64,000 nt of DNA from Elmis aenea (GCA_947652605.1 OX393577.1:51249494-51313493), one strand, 5' to 3'; counted from the first letter of the stretch, positions 1 to 12,038 are shown. The notes: generated by a model not told the origin, from the letters alone. Numbers and translations: made by a program.

Positions 1-950
1 AACTTTGTTTCTACTTAGACAAAACGAAAGCAGCAAATATGCAAACAACATGAAAATTACGCACTAAAATAGGTGTAGGTAAAACGAAGCACTAAAAAAT
101 TCAAGAACAACACTTTAAAAACCCAAAAGGGGGTATGTATTAGTGTACTAACTATGGGTATACTTATGTGAAAAAAATATGTTATGTTCTTTTACTGTTT
201 TTAATATATCGCTGCTTACAATAATGCATTGATTTCAAAAATTAAGTATATTGTATCATTCCATTAAGTTAAGTGTGACAAAAAGCGTAAGTGTAAAAGT
301 GTATAGTGACAAAAAGCGAGACTGGAAATTAAAAAAGCAAAATTATGATTTTCCTTTAAGCCTGTTTTAGACGGCTTGAATTTGGAATCAAATTTGATTC
401 AAAATTTGAGTAGTATTGCATCTTACACTGTAAAGAATATAAAACTAATCAGAATACAGAGTTTAATTATCATAAATTTCAAATCACAAAAAGAACGTTT
501 TCCATTTTACTTAGCAGTAATCTTAAATATTAAATCACGTAAATGACAGTTGTTAGAACTAAACATAAATTTAATTTTGTAATCAATTTTAACTAATTTT
601 AGTTAATTTTAACTTTATATTCAAGAAAAAAAGATTCTGTAACAAAATACGTTACTAATTAATTAATTGTTTTATTTTAGCAAAGATATATATAATATAA
701 AATAAGTTTGTTTTTGATAATATATTGGTTTATTTTTTTTTACAATGCATGTATTTAAATATGTTTCATTAAAAAAAAAAAAGTTTATTATGTACCAACT
801 TAACTTAAAAGTGAGAGGGCAAGAAATATTTTAATCAGTTACTCTTATTACAAAATCATTAATTATTATAGATTTTAATTTTAATCACTAATGGTGATGT
901 ATTTTTTTAATATGTTGTTCAATACATTAAAAAATTCGTTTTATTCAAAT
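1..950. other. AT-rich DNA, nothing recognised
   Basis: This stretch is A/T-rich with short homopolymer runs and no long open frame. I see no inverted repeat with clear ends and no protein-like segment. It may be the left part of the hAT-like element whose right end is near 1003, but I found no matching left end. Confidence 0.5.
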
Positions 951-954
951 CACT

Positions 955-1003
955 GATTACAATCGTGGTTTAAACCAGATGATTTAAATCTGCTCAACCC
1001 TAG
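955..1003. mobile_element. hAT-like element end (single terminus)
   Basis: Read on the minus strand, the segment starts CTAGGGTTGAGCAG and continues with iterated TTTAAATC and GGTTTAAACC motifs. A terminus of the type CAGGG/TAGGG followed by short iterated palindromic motifs is common at hAT-superfamily ends. Only this end was found, so superfamily and extent are inferred. Confidence 0.35.
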
Positions 1004-1174
1004 TTGACACTTTTGGCTCATACATTAAAAAGTAGGTACGACATTCGACTAGAACAGTGGAAGTATGCGTATTAGCTCTTTTTCCCGTAAGGAATAAAAA
1101 AAAGTGCTATTAGCCTCATAATTTCGTCCTTCGTTCGTCCGTTGTTACTCTCGTTTTCTTGTTGTTTTTTTTTT

Positions 1175-2325
1175 TCATTGGGTTACGTTGCCCTAGAAGT
1201 GCAGAATCACATTTTTACCGCCTAAGCACACCCTGCCCTCAAAAAAGTTTTATAATTACAACTAGCTCACCAAGAGATCTCGTTTATTTTGCGTTGGGTT
1301 AGGTACGTGTTTGCCCTAAATGTGCAACATTATATTTTCTTCCGCCTAGACCCACTCTGTTATCCCTAAAAGATTTTCATCTTTGCAACCAGGCCACCTA
1401 GCAATCTTAGGATTTTTGAATTGAGTTAGGTACTTGTTTGCCCTGAACGTGCAAAATCATATTTTTTTCCCGCTTGTCCCCCCTGCCGCCCAACATTTAA
1501 TCTTTTGCAACCAGGCTACCTAGTGATCTCAAGTTTTTTAGCGTTGGGTTATATTTACTCCCGAAATGTGTAAAATCATAATTTTCCGCCCAGCTTTCTT
1601 GCTCCCACACCAAAAGAATTTAATCAACAAGCAGCAAAGCCAACTAGCGATCTTGTTTTTTTCTAGAATAAATTTTATCTATTGCTTGACGATATTACAT
1701 GTCATCTTTTTTCTTTTATTATCGTCCTGCACTATTCTTATCCCGCGACGACGTTTCGATTTAAATCAAAGGGTTTTTCAAGTCTTTCTTGCAGTGAAAA
1801 AATTATATAAAACACTCTGAAATAGGGGATTTATATATTTATTTATAAACTTATTTGTTTGCTTGTCTGTGTGTCTATTTATTTATTTATGTTTTATAAA
1901 ACGTTTTCACTACAAGAAAGACTTGAAAAAGGTTTTGATTTAAAGCGAAATGTCGCGGGATAAGGATTGTGCAGGACGATTATAAAAGAAAAGATAAGTA
2001 CATTTGTTATTTTTTTTTGTATTGAGTTACACTTATGCCGTAAAAGAGTAAAATCACATTTTTTTCGCTCAGTACCCCCTTGCACACCTAAATTTGTTTA
2101 CTTTGAAACCAAACCATCCAGCGATCTTGGATTTGTTGCATTAGCTTACATTTGTGCTCTAGATGTAAAAAATCATATATTTTTCAAACAGTTTCTTACC
2201 TATCCCCCATAAATTTAATTCTTTGCAACTAAGCCACCTAAAGATCCCCATTTTTTTACATTACTTTGCGTTTAAGCCCTATTTGTGTAAAATCAAATTT
2301 TTCCGCTCGGCCCCTCTCCCAGGAG
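1175..2325 (+). repeat. Diverged ~120-bp tandem repeat, about 7 units
   Basis: Units recur near 1180, 1295, 1422, 1545, 2024, 2142 and 2262, with spacings of about 115-127 bp once the interruption is removed. Each carries, in order, a GGGTTA-type start, a block like TGCCCTAAATGTGCAAAATCA, a run of T, a C-rich block, a TTTGCAACCAGGCCACCTAG-like block and a GATCTTG/T-run block. Units differ at many positions, so the array is old. It is split between units 4 and 5 by an insertion (about 1660-2012). Short open frames here are chance products of the repeat. Confidence 0.75.
1700..2000. mobile_element. Foldback MITE inside the 120-bp tandem array
   Basis: The left arm (about 1700-1813) and right arm (about 1891-2000) are reverse complements over more than 100 bp. 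They share blocks such as TATCCCGCGACGACGTTTCG on the left against its complement on the right, and a shared CAAGTCTTTCTTG block. The loop contains TTTA-rich simple sequence. The element interrupts the tandem repeat, whose phase resumes beyond it, so it entered after array formation. It has no coding capacity and its superfamily is unknown. Confidence 0.7.
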
Positions 2326-2752
2326 GTTTCCGATACTAAGTACTACTTTGACATAATTTTATCCCATAAATGATACCGCAATGGGAAAAATAAACTTTGA
2401 ATCATTTGAGTTAGCCAAGGATTAAAGTCTTGTTTTAATTGTTATATTGATATTTGCTAGATTAATACGAAAATGTTCAGAGGACTGAAAATGGTATATT
2501 TAGCTAATCACGGGCAAGTGCCGCAAGTGCCGCAAGAACGTAGAAATTAAGTATCTGATCGCCTACTTGATTTGCCGCGATACGAGTCAACAAAAACCAC
2601 GACACTAACCTTCACCTTACAGCTAATTGGCAACAGTGCAGAGGTGAATTTGACGAGGAGGCAAGTTTGTACATCAAATGTCTGCACGAGGCCAGTTTGT
2701 ACACTCTTTGCCGAAGAGGACAATTTACATTCTAAAGGAATATATATATATT

Positions 2753-2866
2753 TATTTTTAATATGGTTTTCGGAGTTTATCCGGGTAATATTTAAATTGG
2801 CTCGACGTTTCGGCAAGCTCTCACTATATTAGAGACGCGGATAAACTCCGAAAACTACATTAAAAA
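2753..2866. repeat. Short inverted repeat with Penelope-like terminal motif
   Basis: The outer arms are reverse complements (GGTTTTCGGAGTTTATCCG and CGGATAAACTCCGAAAAC). Between them the minus strand reads GAGAGCTTGCCGAAACGTCG. A stem followed by CGAAACGTCG is typical of termini of some Penelope-like elements, where it belongs to a hammerhead ribozyme fold. The CTGATGAG half of that core is not intact here. Assignment is tentative. Confidence 0.4.
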
Positions 2867-2925
2867 TGTTAGTAACCGCAAAAAATCTAAAAAAAAACAG
2901 TATAATATCAATATATACAATAATA

Positions 2926-3017
2926 TGATTTACCGGTAAATTACCGGTAAACCGGTTTTGATTGACAGTTTTACCAAATTACTGGTAATTCAAAAAGTCG
3001 GTAAATTTACAATCCCT
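2926..3017. mobile_element. hAT-like end with iterated ACCGGTAA motifs
   Basis: Repeated TTACCGGTAA/ACCGGTTT motifs lead to a terminus that reads TTAGGGATTGTAAATTTACC on the minus strand. A T/CAGGGATTG end plus short iterated subterminal palindromes resembles hAT ends. No opposite end or coding part was found. Confidence 0.35.
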
Positions 3018-3617
3018 AAGCGCTATGATTTGAGAAGTTGTCGTATTACTATATCTATGCGACTTGCATAGGCCTTGAACATACGGGAAATGGTTTTTAC
3101 AAGGGCCTCGTTTTTCGCGTTTTTCTGCGATACCGTTTAAGATTAAAAAAAAACTTTGCACCATTTTACTTGCAAAGGATCGAGCATTGTTAAATAGAAA
3201 AATTTAGATTTTGTCTCTGACGGTTTCATGGCTAACGACGCGATCGCAAAAATTACTTTTATTATTCAGATTTTCAGTTTTTCCCTTATTTTTCGTAAGA
3301 AAATGGTCAGTGGCACGTATAATTCTGCAAAATATTTAGTTTTGATGATCTTGATGCAATAAACACGGCCTTAATCAAATTCTAGCGACAACGTATCGTG
3401 GCCTTCCCTGGTAAGATAATAGTTACGCTCTACATAAAAAAAGTACCTACCTGCAGTAGGTACAAATAAAATTGTTTTAAGATTAAGACAAAAAAGTTAT
3501 GAGAGAAAAAATAAATTCAACATTTTCATATTTTTTGCTATAACATCTGAAGCACGAGGAATTTTGTACTTTTAAAAATTGATTGTGGCTCCTCTCATGC
3601 TAAGGAATAATTTATCT
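3018..3617. other. No gene or repeat recognised
   Basis: AT-rich sequence with a few mixed-composition stretches (3170-3420). No open frame with protein-like content and no element ends were seen. Confidence 0.4.
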
Positions 3618-3690
3618 AATTTAAACAAACCTGTATATTCTATAATAAGCGAGATCCTCATGCTGGAAGTATAACCAGGGACACCCTGTG
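3618..3690. mobile_element. Right end of a TACAGGG-type element (fragment)
   Basis: It ends in GGGACACCCTGTG. Just inside it carries TATAATAAGCGAGATCCTCA, which matches the subterminal block of the element at 24826-25752 (TATAATACGCGAGATCCCCA). Only this end is present. Confidence 0.6.
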
Positions 3691-3704
3691 TATAAACAAA
3701 ATAT

Positions 3705-3880
3705 ATGGGGTTTTATGTTTAGAACACGTATCGGTGCGCAAAACCTAAACGCTTTATGATTGCAAATTATGTTAGTTTGTGTATTAAATATTCGCGAATA
3801 ACTTTTACTTTCTTTTTTTCAATTCTTATTGTTAATCTTAGAGTTATGGAATAATTCGTGTTGGACGAGACACCCTGTTT
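3705..3880. mobile_element. TACAGGG-type fragment, same subfamily as 35890-36512
   Basis: It contains TATCGGTGCGCAAAACC near its left side and ATGGAATAATTCGTGTTGG followed by ACGAGACACCCTGTTT at its right side. The matching blocks in the 35890-36512 copy are ATCAGAGCGCAAAAACAAAAC and ATCGAATAATTCGTCTTGG. The left terminus is missing, so this is half an element. Confidence 0.55.
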
Positions 3881-3884
3881 ATGT

Positions 3885-4730
3885 AAGTTTTTTACCGTTG
3901 TATGAAATGGGTGTAAGTTTAATTGTTTTTTGCACTAAAATTCAATTGGTTTTGTTTATTAAAGCGGTTTAGTTTGAAGTTTGAAGTAACATGCAATTAA
4001 TTTTTAATAAAAACCAACTTTATTGAGTAGGCCTGAAGTTCGCTTAATTAAAAAGTTAGTTTTTGTTCGTTGCAAATAAACTTCTCAAACAAATTAAAAT
4101 CTCCCGAACCGGATGATACTACATACAAATTAAATAAACCCGAAGCTCAGAAACGTTTTCTAGCGTGTATCTGCAAATATAAAAACTCTTGTTTGCTATA
4201 CATATAGAACCTCTCCCAGGGAGATTAAGTTTTCGTTTTTATTACATGTAAATATGTTCTTTAGTTCATTTTAAATTAATTTATCTTTTCTAACTCCACT
4301 GGGTAGAAATAAATGTATTTTTTTAAAGAATTATCAGTGTTAAAATCAGTCAACGTTGCGTAATGTTTGTATGAATTTTTAGTTTTAAAAAAATATAATC
4401 GGACTTATTTAAACTTATTTAATTTGTGAATAAAATTATACAGACTGGATCACATATTTTTATAGTAGTTTTTGATAATTAATATTCCACACATTAAATC
4501 TTGGTGGTTTGTTTTTTAACTGATGTTACCCTAAAAATATGATGGGGTAATATTTTATCAAATTATATTGCCACTGTCATAGTGATAAAAAATAATAATA
4601 TATTTTTACTTCAGAAACGGTACTATTTTTAAGTAGGATAGTCCTTGAAAGCTAATAAAATATTGTTTAAATGTTTATGGATCACCCCCTAGCTTTGTTC
4701 TATGCACTGACATATTCTCACAAAAAATCT
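3885..4730. other. AT-rich DNA, nothing recognised
   Basis: No protein-like frame, element terminus or strong inverted repeat was seen. Confidence 0.4.
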
Positions 4731-4734
4731 AGTT

Positions 4735-5174
4735 GTTTAAGCAATGTTTAAAGGTTACTATAATGCTTCAAAATTTAGCATTGTTAAATAAGTTTAACGT
4801 TAAGCTTGCGGTTCAATTAAGGACACAAAAAAATAAACTGTAGAAAAATGTTTGCTGTTTTCGTTTAATTGTTTAAATATGTTGCCAATTAATAACATTT
4901 AACCACTAAAAAATTAGTTTGATTTAAAATTTCAACCCTAATTTGAGGCACTTATAGTTGTTCAGAAACATAATTTTGAGTGCCTCACAGTAAAGCTTAA
5001 ATTGTAAATCAATTTAACTTTTTAGGAAAAAAAAGTTATATGTTGCCAACATATTAAAATAAACATGTTTTACCGCCTATTTCTTTATATCCTTTATTAA
5101 ACCGCAGGCTTAACGCATGTATGTAACAATGTTAAATTTTAAACCATTCTAGCGACTATTAAACATTGCTCAAA
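4735..5174. mobile_element. MITE with ~65-bp diverged TIRs
   Basis: The left arm begins GTTTAAGCAATGTTTAA and reaches TAACGTTAAGC near 4805. The right arm, reverse-complemented, reads TTTGAGCAATGTTTAATAG down to GCGTTAAGC near 5110. A second inverted pair (GAGGCACTTATAG and GAGTGCCTCA) lies towards the centre, so most of the 440 bp folds back. No coding content and no clear target duplication. Confidence 0.6.
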
Positions 5175-5359
5175 TGATCTGAAATTATACATGCACGGGT
5201 TTTTCTATAGGCAGAACAATATCCGGAGGTGACCATAAACATATCAAAATGTGATAAACAAGACCTACCCTAGTGTAGGTTAAGCAATGAACATATTCCT
5301 ATTAGGTAAATATTGTGCTGTGGCCAATTTATACTAAAACAGTATGAAAACTTAAGATA

Positions 5360-6330
5360 TTATGCTATTCCATAAAAATACATACCTTTAAGTAGCGTTT
5401 TAGGCAGGGTTGTAGGGCGGCTAGAACCCCCCCCCCCCCCATAGGTTCGCAATACGTCGTTATAGAGCTTGATAACTGTAAATTTTGTGCAAAAAAAATC
5501 TTCGCCTTTTTTACCGTTTATTAACCCCCCCCCCCATGATGAAACCATCAAATATCCTGCTGCTTAAAAGCTTATAAAGAGAGTGGTGGCCTAAAAAATT
5601 AGGTCCTCAGCTCCTTTTGCGCTTATTAACCCCCCTCCCCATGGAAGCATCTTGCCTACGCCACAGCCTTTAAGAATCATAGGTAGCAAAATGCCAACAA
5701 CATAATACATTTTCATATTCTCAAATATGAATTCAACTCGAAACTGGGATTGTTTCTTATGTATGTTTAGGGGAGAGCGAGGCGATTCCGATTTGGTATG
5801 ATACATGTACATAAAGCTTAATTGGATAATGGTCCAGAATGGTCTAAGCGCTTCTATTATTCTGTAAAAGTTTGACAGTGCGTGCGCGCGACGACGTTTT
5901 CATCATGCAAGTACGAACATTTTTGCACGTTTTAATTAATAACGTTTGCAAGCGATTTTTTCCTAGGTGCTGAGCGTGCACATATTAAAATTCGATCCTT
6001 TATACGACCCTTCAAAGAAGTTCGCGATTTTTAGACGCCCCCGAGTATTTTTAATCGCCCTTTGAAAAATGCTTTCGACGTTCGTTAGTTTATAGTGCGT
6101 GCGCGCGCCTGCGTTTTTTCTCGTTCGTGGTCTGAATTTAACTCGAAAGTGGGATTGTTTGGTACGTACTTGTCGGGGAGAGCGAGACGATTCCGAATCG
6201 GTACGACACATGTGCGAAAAGGTCGAATCGGAGAAGGTTCGAGCGTTTAAACGTTACGTCAAATTGTCAAATTTTTACGAAATTCTCGCTCCAGACGACC
6301 CGATTTAAATGTTGCGTGTAAGATTTTTGC
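5360..6330. repeat. Diverged tandem/direct repeats with poly-C tracts and CG-rich blocks
   Basis: Three C tracts (5427-5440, 5525-5535, 5630-5640) sit in related contexts. Two of them follow a TTTATTAACCCCCC-like block. Further right, GTGCGTGCGCGCG occurs at 5877 and 6094, and an AACTCGAAAxTGGGATTGTTT block followed by GGAGAGCGAGxCGATTCC occurs near 5724 and again near 6131. These repeats are CG-richer than their surroundings. The short frames on the minus strand only translate these repeats. Confidence 0.5.
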
Positions 6331-6339
6331 ACGTTTTCC

Positions 6340-6512
6340 TCAATATCTTTTCCGGATGATTTTTTTGGGAATTCTTATATAGCCTATCTTCTTTCCATGG
6401 TCCTATAGATAGTCTGTGCCAAATTTGGTCAGGATCGGATGAATGGTATAGGAATGCATAAAGGACAAACATCCATACAAACAAACATACATACATACAT
6501 TCATTTTTATAT
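6340..6512 (+). mobile_element. RTE-type retroposon 3' tail
   Basis: It contains GTGCCAAATTTGGTCAGGATCG followed by a (CATA)n/(CAAA)n tail and ATTTTTATATA. This is the layout of RTE-clade LINE tails and SINEs that borrow them: an AAATTTGGTC-GATCGG block, then short repeats. It shares that block with the SINE-like copies at 12.1 and 36 kb but is otherwise diverged. A TACAGGG element sits directly in its TATA tail. Confidence 0.55.
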
Positions 6513-7127
6513 ACAGGGTGTGTAAAAATTGGCGGAAGGGCTACACGGAGCGATGTTCTTCGTAAAATTCTTAGTCGAAAATCTTAATACGAAAATGTTG
6601 TACCATGCTTCCTATGGCCTCAGGAACCATTTAAAGAAAGAAAAAAAATTGGCAACATTGCATACATTGATTTGCGTTTGGACATTTTTTTATCAGCAAT
6701 TTTTACTTAGGTATTTACATTTTTTGTTCGAACTGAAAGCCTTCAGTTCGTAAACATAGCTGCAAACTTTTGGGTATCGTAAAACACAAACAAGAAATAA
6801 TTACGAGAAAAACAGATGACAGCTAAGGACAATGTTGCCATATGTATTACTGTCATTAAAATCAGTGATTTACATATTTTCAACACCAATTTTTGAAAGG
6901 AAGAACACAATATCTAGGAAAAAATACTATTCGAAATCTATTTTTATTCCAAATTGCAGCTTTTTCATTAAATAATAACGCCTATTAAAGGACTAAATGT
7001 CAAAGCTTTGAGGACCTCTTGCAGACACAGCAAGCGTGGTACAACATTTTCGTATTAAGATTTTCGACTTAGAATTTTACGAAGAACATCGGCCCGTGTA
7101 GCCCCGCCAATTTTTACACACCCTGTA
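6513..7127. mobile_element. TACAGGG foldback element, subfamily A copy 1
   Basis: The 615-bp element has near-perfect TIRs of about 85 bp starting TACAGGGTGTGTAAAAATTG. The arms carry GATGTTCTTCGTAAAATTCT and the complement at the other end. Both sides are flanked by TATA. A second copy at 30893-32108 lies in the opposite orientation. No transposase is encoded; the 74-aa frame at 6529-6753 is TIR read-through. This copy supplies the empty site for the element nested in copy 2. Confidence 0.85.
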
Positions 7128-7211
7128 TATAGATTATTGATATGTGAGTGAAAAGTAAAAAGTAGTTTTTTTTTTTAAGAAAATAAGCTTTTAGCGGCCA
7201 AGTTCCAACTA

Positions 7212-7985
7212 TACAGGGTGATTCAGTTTGACTGTCGCACCTCTACAACTTTGTTATTTAAGGAGAAACCCCCTATAAACCTTACATTTTTAGAAACCGT
7301 GAAAAATTCTCTATCGATGACGCTTAAATTTTCCACGATGAAATGTGCCAGATTGGCGATAGCAAATTTTTTTTGAAATAACATTGTATTTTTTTTAATA
7401 ATTCTGATATAGAACTAAACTTTAAATCCAATAGTGCATAAAAAAAGCATACAGAGAAAAATATTTGAAAAAAAAATGAGTTTAAATGTTATTTATTATT
7501 TTCCACAAAATCGTTGTATTTGACTAAACAAAACACGATCGATACGACGAAAAATCATTATTTTATAGGCATTAAATTTAAACGCCTTAAGTACACACTA
7601 ATGAAAGCAATTTGACAGATGGTCTATTTTCAATTTAATACTCACAAAATAATAATTGTTTTTGTCGGAAAATGGTAAATCACAATTATACAAGTTATAA
7701 AATGTCAATTACTACAATGATCGTGTTTTGCTTAGTCAAATACAACGATTTTGTGAAAAATAATAAATAACTTTCTTAAGGCAATATCGGATTTAGGATT
7801 TTATTCTCTATCAGAATCAATAAAAAAAGCAAAACCATGTAAATTAAAAAAAAAGAGTTGACAATCTTTAATCTGACATTTTTCATCGTATAAAAAACAT
7901 TTGAACGTTATTAAATAGAGAATTTTCTACGAACATAAGGCTTATAAAGGTTTCCTCTTAAAATAACAAAGTTGTATAGGTCTGC
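7212..7985. mobile_element. TACAGGG foldback element, subfamily B, right tip lost
   Basis: The left end reads TACAGGGTGATTCAGTTTG. The right arm mirrors it from TACAACTTTGTTATTT inward, through a central palindrome with ACAAAATCGTTGTATTTGAC (about 7500 and its complement near 7735-7755). The last 25 bp or so of the right TIR are absent: the end reads CTGCATATAGAT instead of CACCCTGTA. It is therefore a decayed copy. Confidence 0.75.
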
Positions 7986-7989
7986 ATAT

Positions 7990-10200
7990 AGATAAAATAT
8001 GACAATAAATAGTTAATTACTTCAAGGTTTGATGTCGTTCCCTAATTAGAAAACAATAATAAGAATAACACACAATAAAAAATGAATGCATTGTGTATCA
8101 GTTTGAGTTGCAGTTGTAGGACGTCTAAAATTGTGTGAGTTTATTAAAAGTGCACAATTTTTTTGTCCAATAAAGTTTGAACGATTAGGCACAGTTCAGG
8201 TGAAGTACTTCCAGGTTATATGCATTGTTAGATTTACGAGCCGGTTCTGCTTAAAACAAGTAAGCAAGTTTTATCTGCGGAATCCTATTATAAATGCTGT
8301 AAATATCTGGCAAATTTATCATCGCCAGACACACTACCTTTTATTACGGAGTTTTGCCGCATCTTCTGTTACTTAGTGTAGTGAAAACAAGTGGAGGGAA
8401 AACAAAGTTAAATAAGCCATTCTAATTTATGTATATATATTACCACAGCAGGAATTTTCAGCAGCTTCTAAATTTATGCCAAAATTCGCTACAAATCATC
8501 AGCCTTACATATTCATGGCCGTAAAGAAAATAGCACTCGGCTTCTCACTGCGCAGAGCCAGTGTCAAAATTATTCAAAATTTGGTTAGGAAATTAACTTT
8601 AACAAAGCGTAAACTTGATAAGCTGGATTTATGTTTGTAATAGCAACCAATTATTTACAAAACTTTAAAATTAAACATTCAATGTTGCCAGTAAAATGGC
8701 GAAATATAACTACATACGTTTTTAAAGTCGATAACTGCACCCAATTCGGCTGGAGAGAGGCTGAAAATCAAACGTTAAAAACGACTTTAATTACAAACTA
8801 TAATTTCAGTTTTTATTATAGACTTGGTTGCTACTAAAATATATCGTATGAATTTGTAGGACATATTTGCCAACTTTTACCATAATGTTACGGACTGGTT
8901 TACTTCTACCGGTTTTTACTTATGGTTAATTGCAAAGAGCAGTCTGATATATTTGAAATGGTTTTTATGAGCAAATTAAATATGCCTACAATTATCTTAT
9001 GTACAAGGAGCAAGGACATTAGATCGTTTCATGAATTTCCAAATGATCTAGCAAACACGTTGAATCATGGCGACCTAACTTGGCTAGGTAAAGATTACTA
9101 ATGTGGTAAGTAATAAGAATTAATTTACGATTCACCTGTTTAACTGTTTTGATTTTTGACACCCAGTAAAGATTACCCAACTCTGCAGCTTAGATGTTGT
9201 AAGATATAAAGCGTTCTTGTTTATTAGATATAATAATATTTAAATATGTTATTGTATTGTCGAATCAGTGATCTTGCCTTGTCAAGTTCGTAAAATAGAC
9301 GATGTTTTGCCTACTTTGCAAAATGGGCAAGACCCTTAATAACTTGGTCACTAATAGATGAGCAGGTTAAAGGTTGGTCAAAGTTTTTTTAAAGTAGTAT
9401 GCTTCTAAGTTTTAACTTCTAAGTAAAAAAAAAATAAATAAATTCAAGGTTGGGACTTTTAGGGACAAACCACATATATAATTTTATTGAGATTTTCGAT
9501 TTTAAAATTTAATTTTTACAGTTTGTTTTTCTTTCAAGTGTCACCCAAATTTTCAAATATGATATTTGGAACCCCTTGAAAGTTTCTATCAAATGTTTAT
9601 GATGCAACTTGTTTCTTTTGTGAATAACTTTTTTTATTGAAAGAGCAAAGTTTCTGTATGAAAATATTTCTGCTCGCCAATTCCACTTGCAGGAAAGGTA
9701 TTGACACAATAGAAAAATAAACTATTGCGCATCTTATGGTACTAGTTACCTATAAGACTAAAGGTGCTATTTTTAATTTAAGACATTAATATAAAATATG
9801 TAGCCTTTTTACTTTGAAATGCCATAATTTTATTAAACTTTAATTTGCACAGTCCTTCTTTATCAATTTAGATATTTTTTACGTCACATTGAGTAAACAT
9901 ATATTTTTAAATGAATAAAAATAAATAACTACTCTAATAAAGAAATAAATTTACGGTAAAAACTTTTTAGAGGGACAATAGTTTGACAATAGTTAAGAGA
10001 CTGGTTTGCAGTTTGTTTAAATTAGATTAAACTTAAACAAATCTCTCTTTCCTCGCAAACTAGGTACGACCTCTGTAAAAGTTGTTACCATGAAATCTTT
10101 CTTTATTTTTGTTAAAAACCTTTTGAGTAAATAGATTTTTTAAATGTGTTTTTATTTTATTTACATGTATGTACTTGTAGTATATCTATAACTATATGAA
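7990..10200. other. 2.2 kb without recognised gene
   Basis: Mostly AT-rich. Parts near 8120-8830 have mixed composition and short frames (81 and 68 aa), but none shows a domain, biased codon use or homology I recognise. No element ends were seen. Confidence 0.4.
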
Positions 10201-10204
10201 TCGC

Positions 10205-10432
10205 TGATTGCAAAAACAACCCAAGTCGATTTTACCTAACTTTTGAGAATATTGAAAAAATTGTTTAATTTATATTAAGATTTCACAAAAAAAACAAACA
10301 ACATGTATTTTTGAAGATCTACTGAGGTGCTACAAAACTGATTCATTTCAATTTTATTATTTTTTTAAATTACTTAATTATTCCAATTAAAAAATAATGG
10401 ACTTTGGTTGTTTTTGCAATCAATGTGATTTC
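10205..10432. mobile_element. 228-bp MITE with TGATTGCAAAAACAAC TIRs
   Basis: The left TIR reads TGATTGCAAAAACAACC and continues CAAGTC. The right TIR, reverse-complemented, reads TGATTGCAAAAACAACC then AAAGTC. The interior is AT-rich without coding content. No clear target duplication. Confidence 0.65.
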
Positions 10433-10551
10433 AATTTTGGGATGCTCTTTATTTCAAGTTAACATATAAAGTAAAACAACAAATTACGCAAAAATATCAA
10501 CTTTTAAAATTAACTTAAAAATTGTGTTTTTTTTACTTCTTTATTAAATTG

Positions 10552-10554
<3 letters not shown>

Positions 10555-10590
<36 letters not shown>
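10555..10590 (+). repeat. Poly(A) tract of 36
   Basis: An uninterrupted run of A follows AAATTGATT and is followed by CGCTGCGGC. No retroposon body is recognisable upstream, so it is annotated only as a homopolymer. Confidence 0.7.
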
Positions 10591-10591
<1 letters not shown>

Positions 10592-12038
10592 GCTGCGGCA
10601 ATCGAGATAGACTTTAAACAATATAATTAAAAAATCAAAGAAATTAATACACAATTTTTATGAAATATAAAGGTTAAACCGAAAAATTAAATATCTTTAA
10701 AACAACTAAATGTATGTTAAGTCTAAGACATGTTCAATATTTTGTGAAAAACAACAAAGCTCTGTCTCCTAGAATAAAGAAGTTGCAAAGCTACGAAGTT
10801 TTAAGTTTTTACTAGGATACTGCATACACCGAAACATAAATTGGTACTCTTTTTATGGGAACATACGGTATGCTAAAGGCTAAAGCTATTTTAAACAATA
10901 AGCAAAATTTTACATTAAACACTGCAATTTTTAAACGTTTAGTTTCAAAAACCGCAGTTAATGAAAACATTTACCGGCTTAGCGGTAACTGAAATATATG
11001 GCTAATTTTTATTTGCTATCCATGCTTTGCATTTCTGTAAATAAAAATATTTGCAAACATTTCTTGAAAAAGCTTTTTTTTGCTCCTGTGTAGCTAATAA
11101 AATTAAGTTAAGGTAGCTTAAGGTCCACTTTGTTTAATCTCCTAATATTTTATGAATGAGAGTATACTAATCTCACGTTATTATACAAACGTGAGAGAAA
11201 TATGAGCGAATCAAATCTGAAGTTGAGTTAATGCAATTCGTTTGACCTGCCCAGCTTTTGACTGAACTCCCTGGGCTTAGTTTTACACAAATTAGTGGCT
11301 TATCGTTTTACAGCGAACGTATTACGTTATGTTTGTGTAATTACTACAATTTGTTTTAATAATCCGACGTCTGAATAGATTAATTACACATATTTTGGGT
11401 TAAAAAAAAATGATTGTAATTAGAACTTAGGTTAAATAAGAAATTAACTCAGTAATCAAAGATATTGACATTGTTTTAATTAGTATAGATAAGAAACAGT
11501 GAAAGTTAAAACAAAAGCTTAATTAAAGTAGCATTTGTTTTACATTATAAGAAGCAAACACCGTCTTATGTGCATTTGTCACTATAATTTATAGAAATAT
11601 ACACACTCAATCATTTTATCAACAGTTTGTATCGAGATTGCATTTCTTATGATACCCAAGTTTGTACAAATGGTTTGCTAATAACTTCTGGCATAAACAA
11701 CCGAATGCAGGGTTATCTTAATCTCCAATCCCATACTTTTCCAATCCAAAGTTTCGAACAGGATTTCACTTGAGTGAGCTTATTCTGTTTTATCGAGATC
11801 TTGGCTGAACGTAATACATATTGGTTCATGATTTATTTTTGCCTATTAGTTGCCTCCATTTAACAGAGAATTAAACCACATATAATAAATTATATTATTA
11901 ATTACCGGTCGTGCAAGCTAACAATACAACCATTAAAAATATCGTTTGTAATTTCAATCATGTTTTAGATATGTTTTCAGTAGTAATATAACAAGTGCAT
12001 TGAAAATTATCGATAATTTTTGGTAAATATGCCCGAAT
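10591..12038. other. No gene recognised
   Basis: AT-rich DNA with no protein-like frame. A short hairpin of about 12 bp lies near 11170-11200 (TCTCACGTT and AACGTGAGA). Nothing else was recognised. Confidence 0.4.

Noticed and set aside
1400..1450. Telomere-like TTAGG motifs
   Set aside because: TTAGG occurs only once per 120-bp unit within GGGTTAGG-type starts, not as a tandem telomeric array.
10555..10590. Poly(A) as a LINE or processed-pseudogene tail
   Set aside because: No coding or retroposon-like body lies upstream and no flanking duplication was seen.
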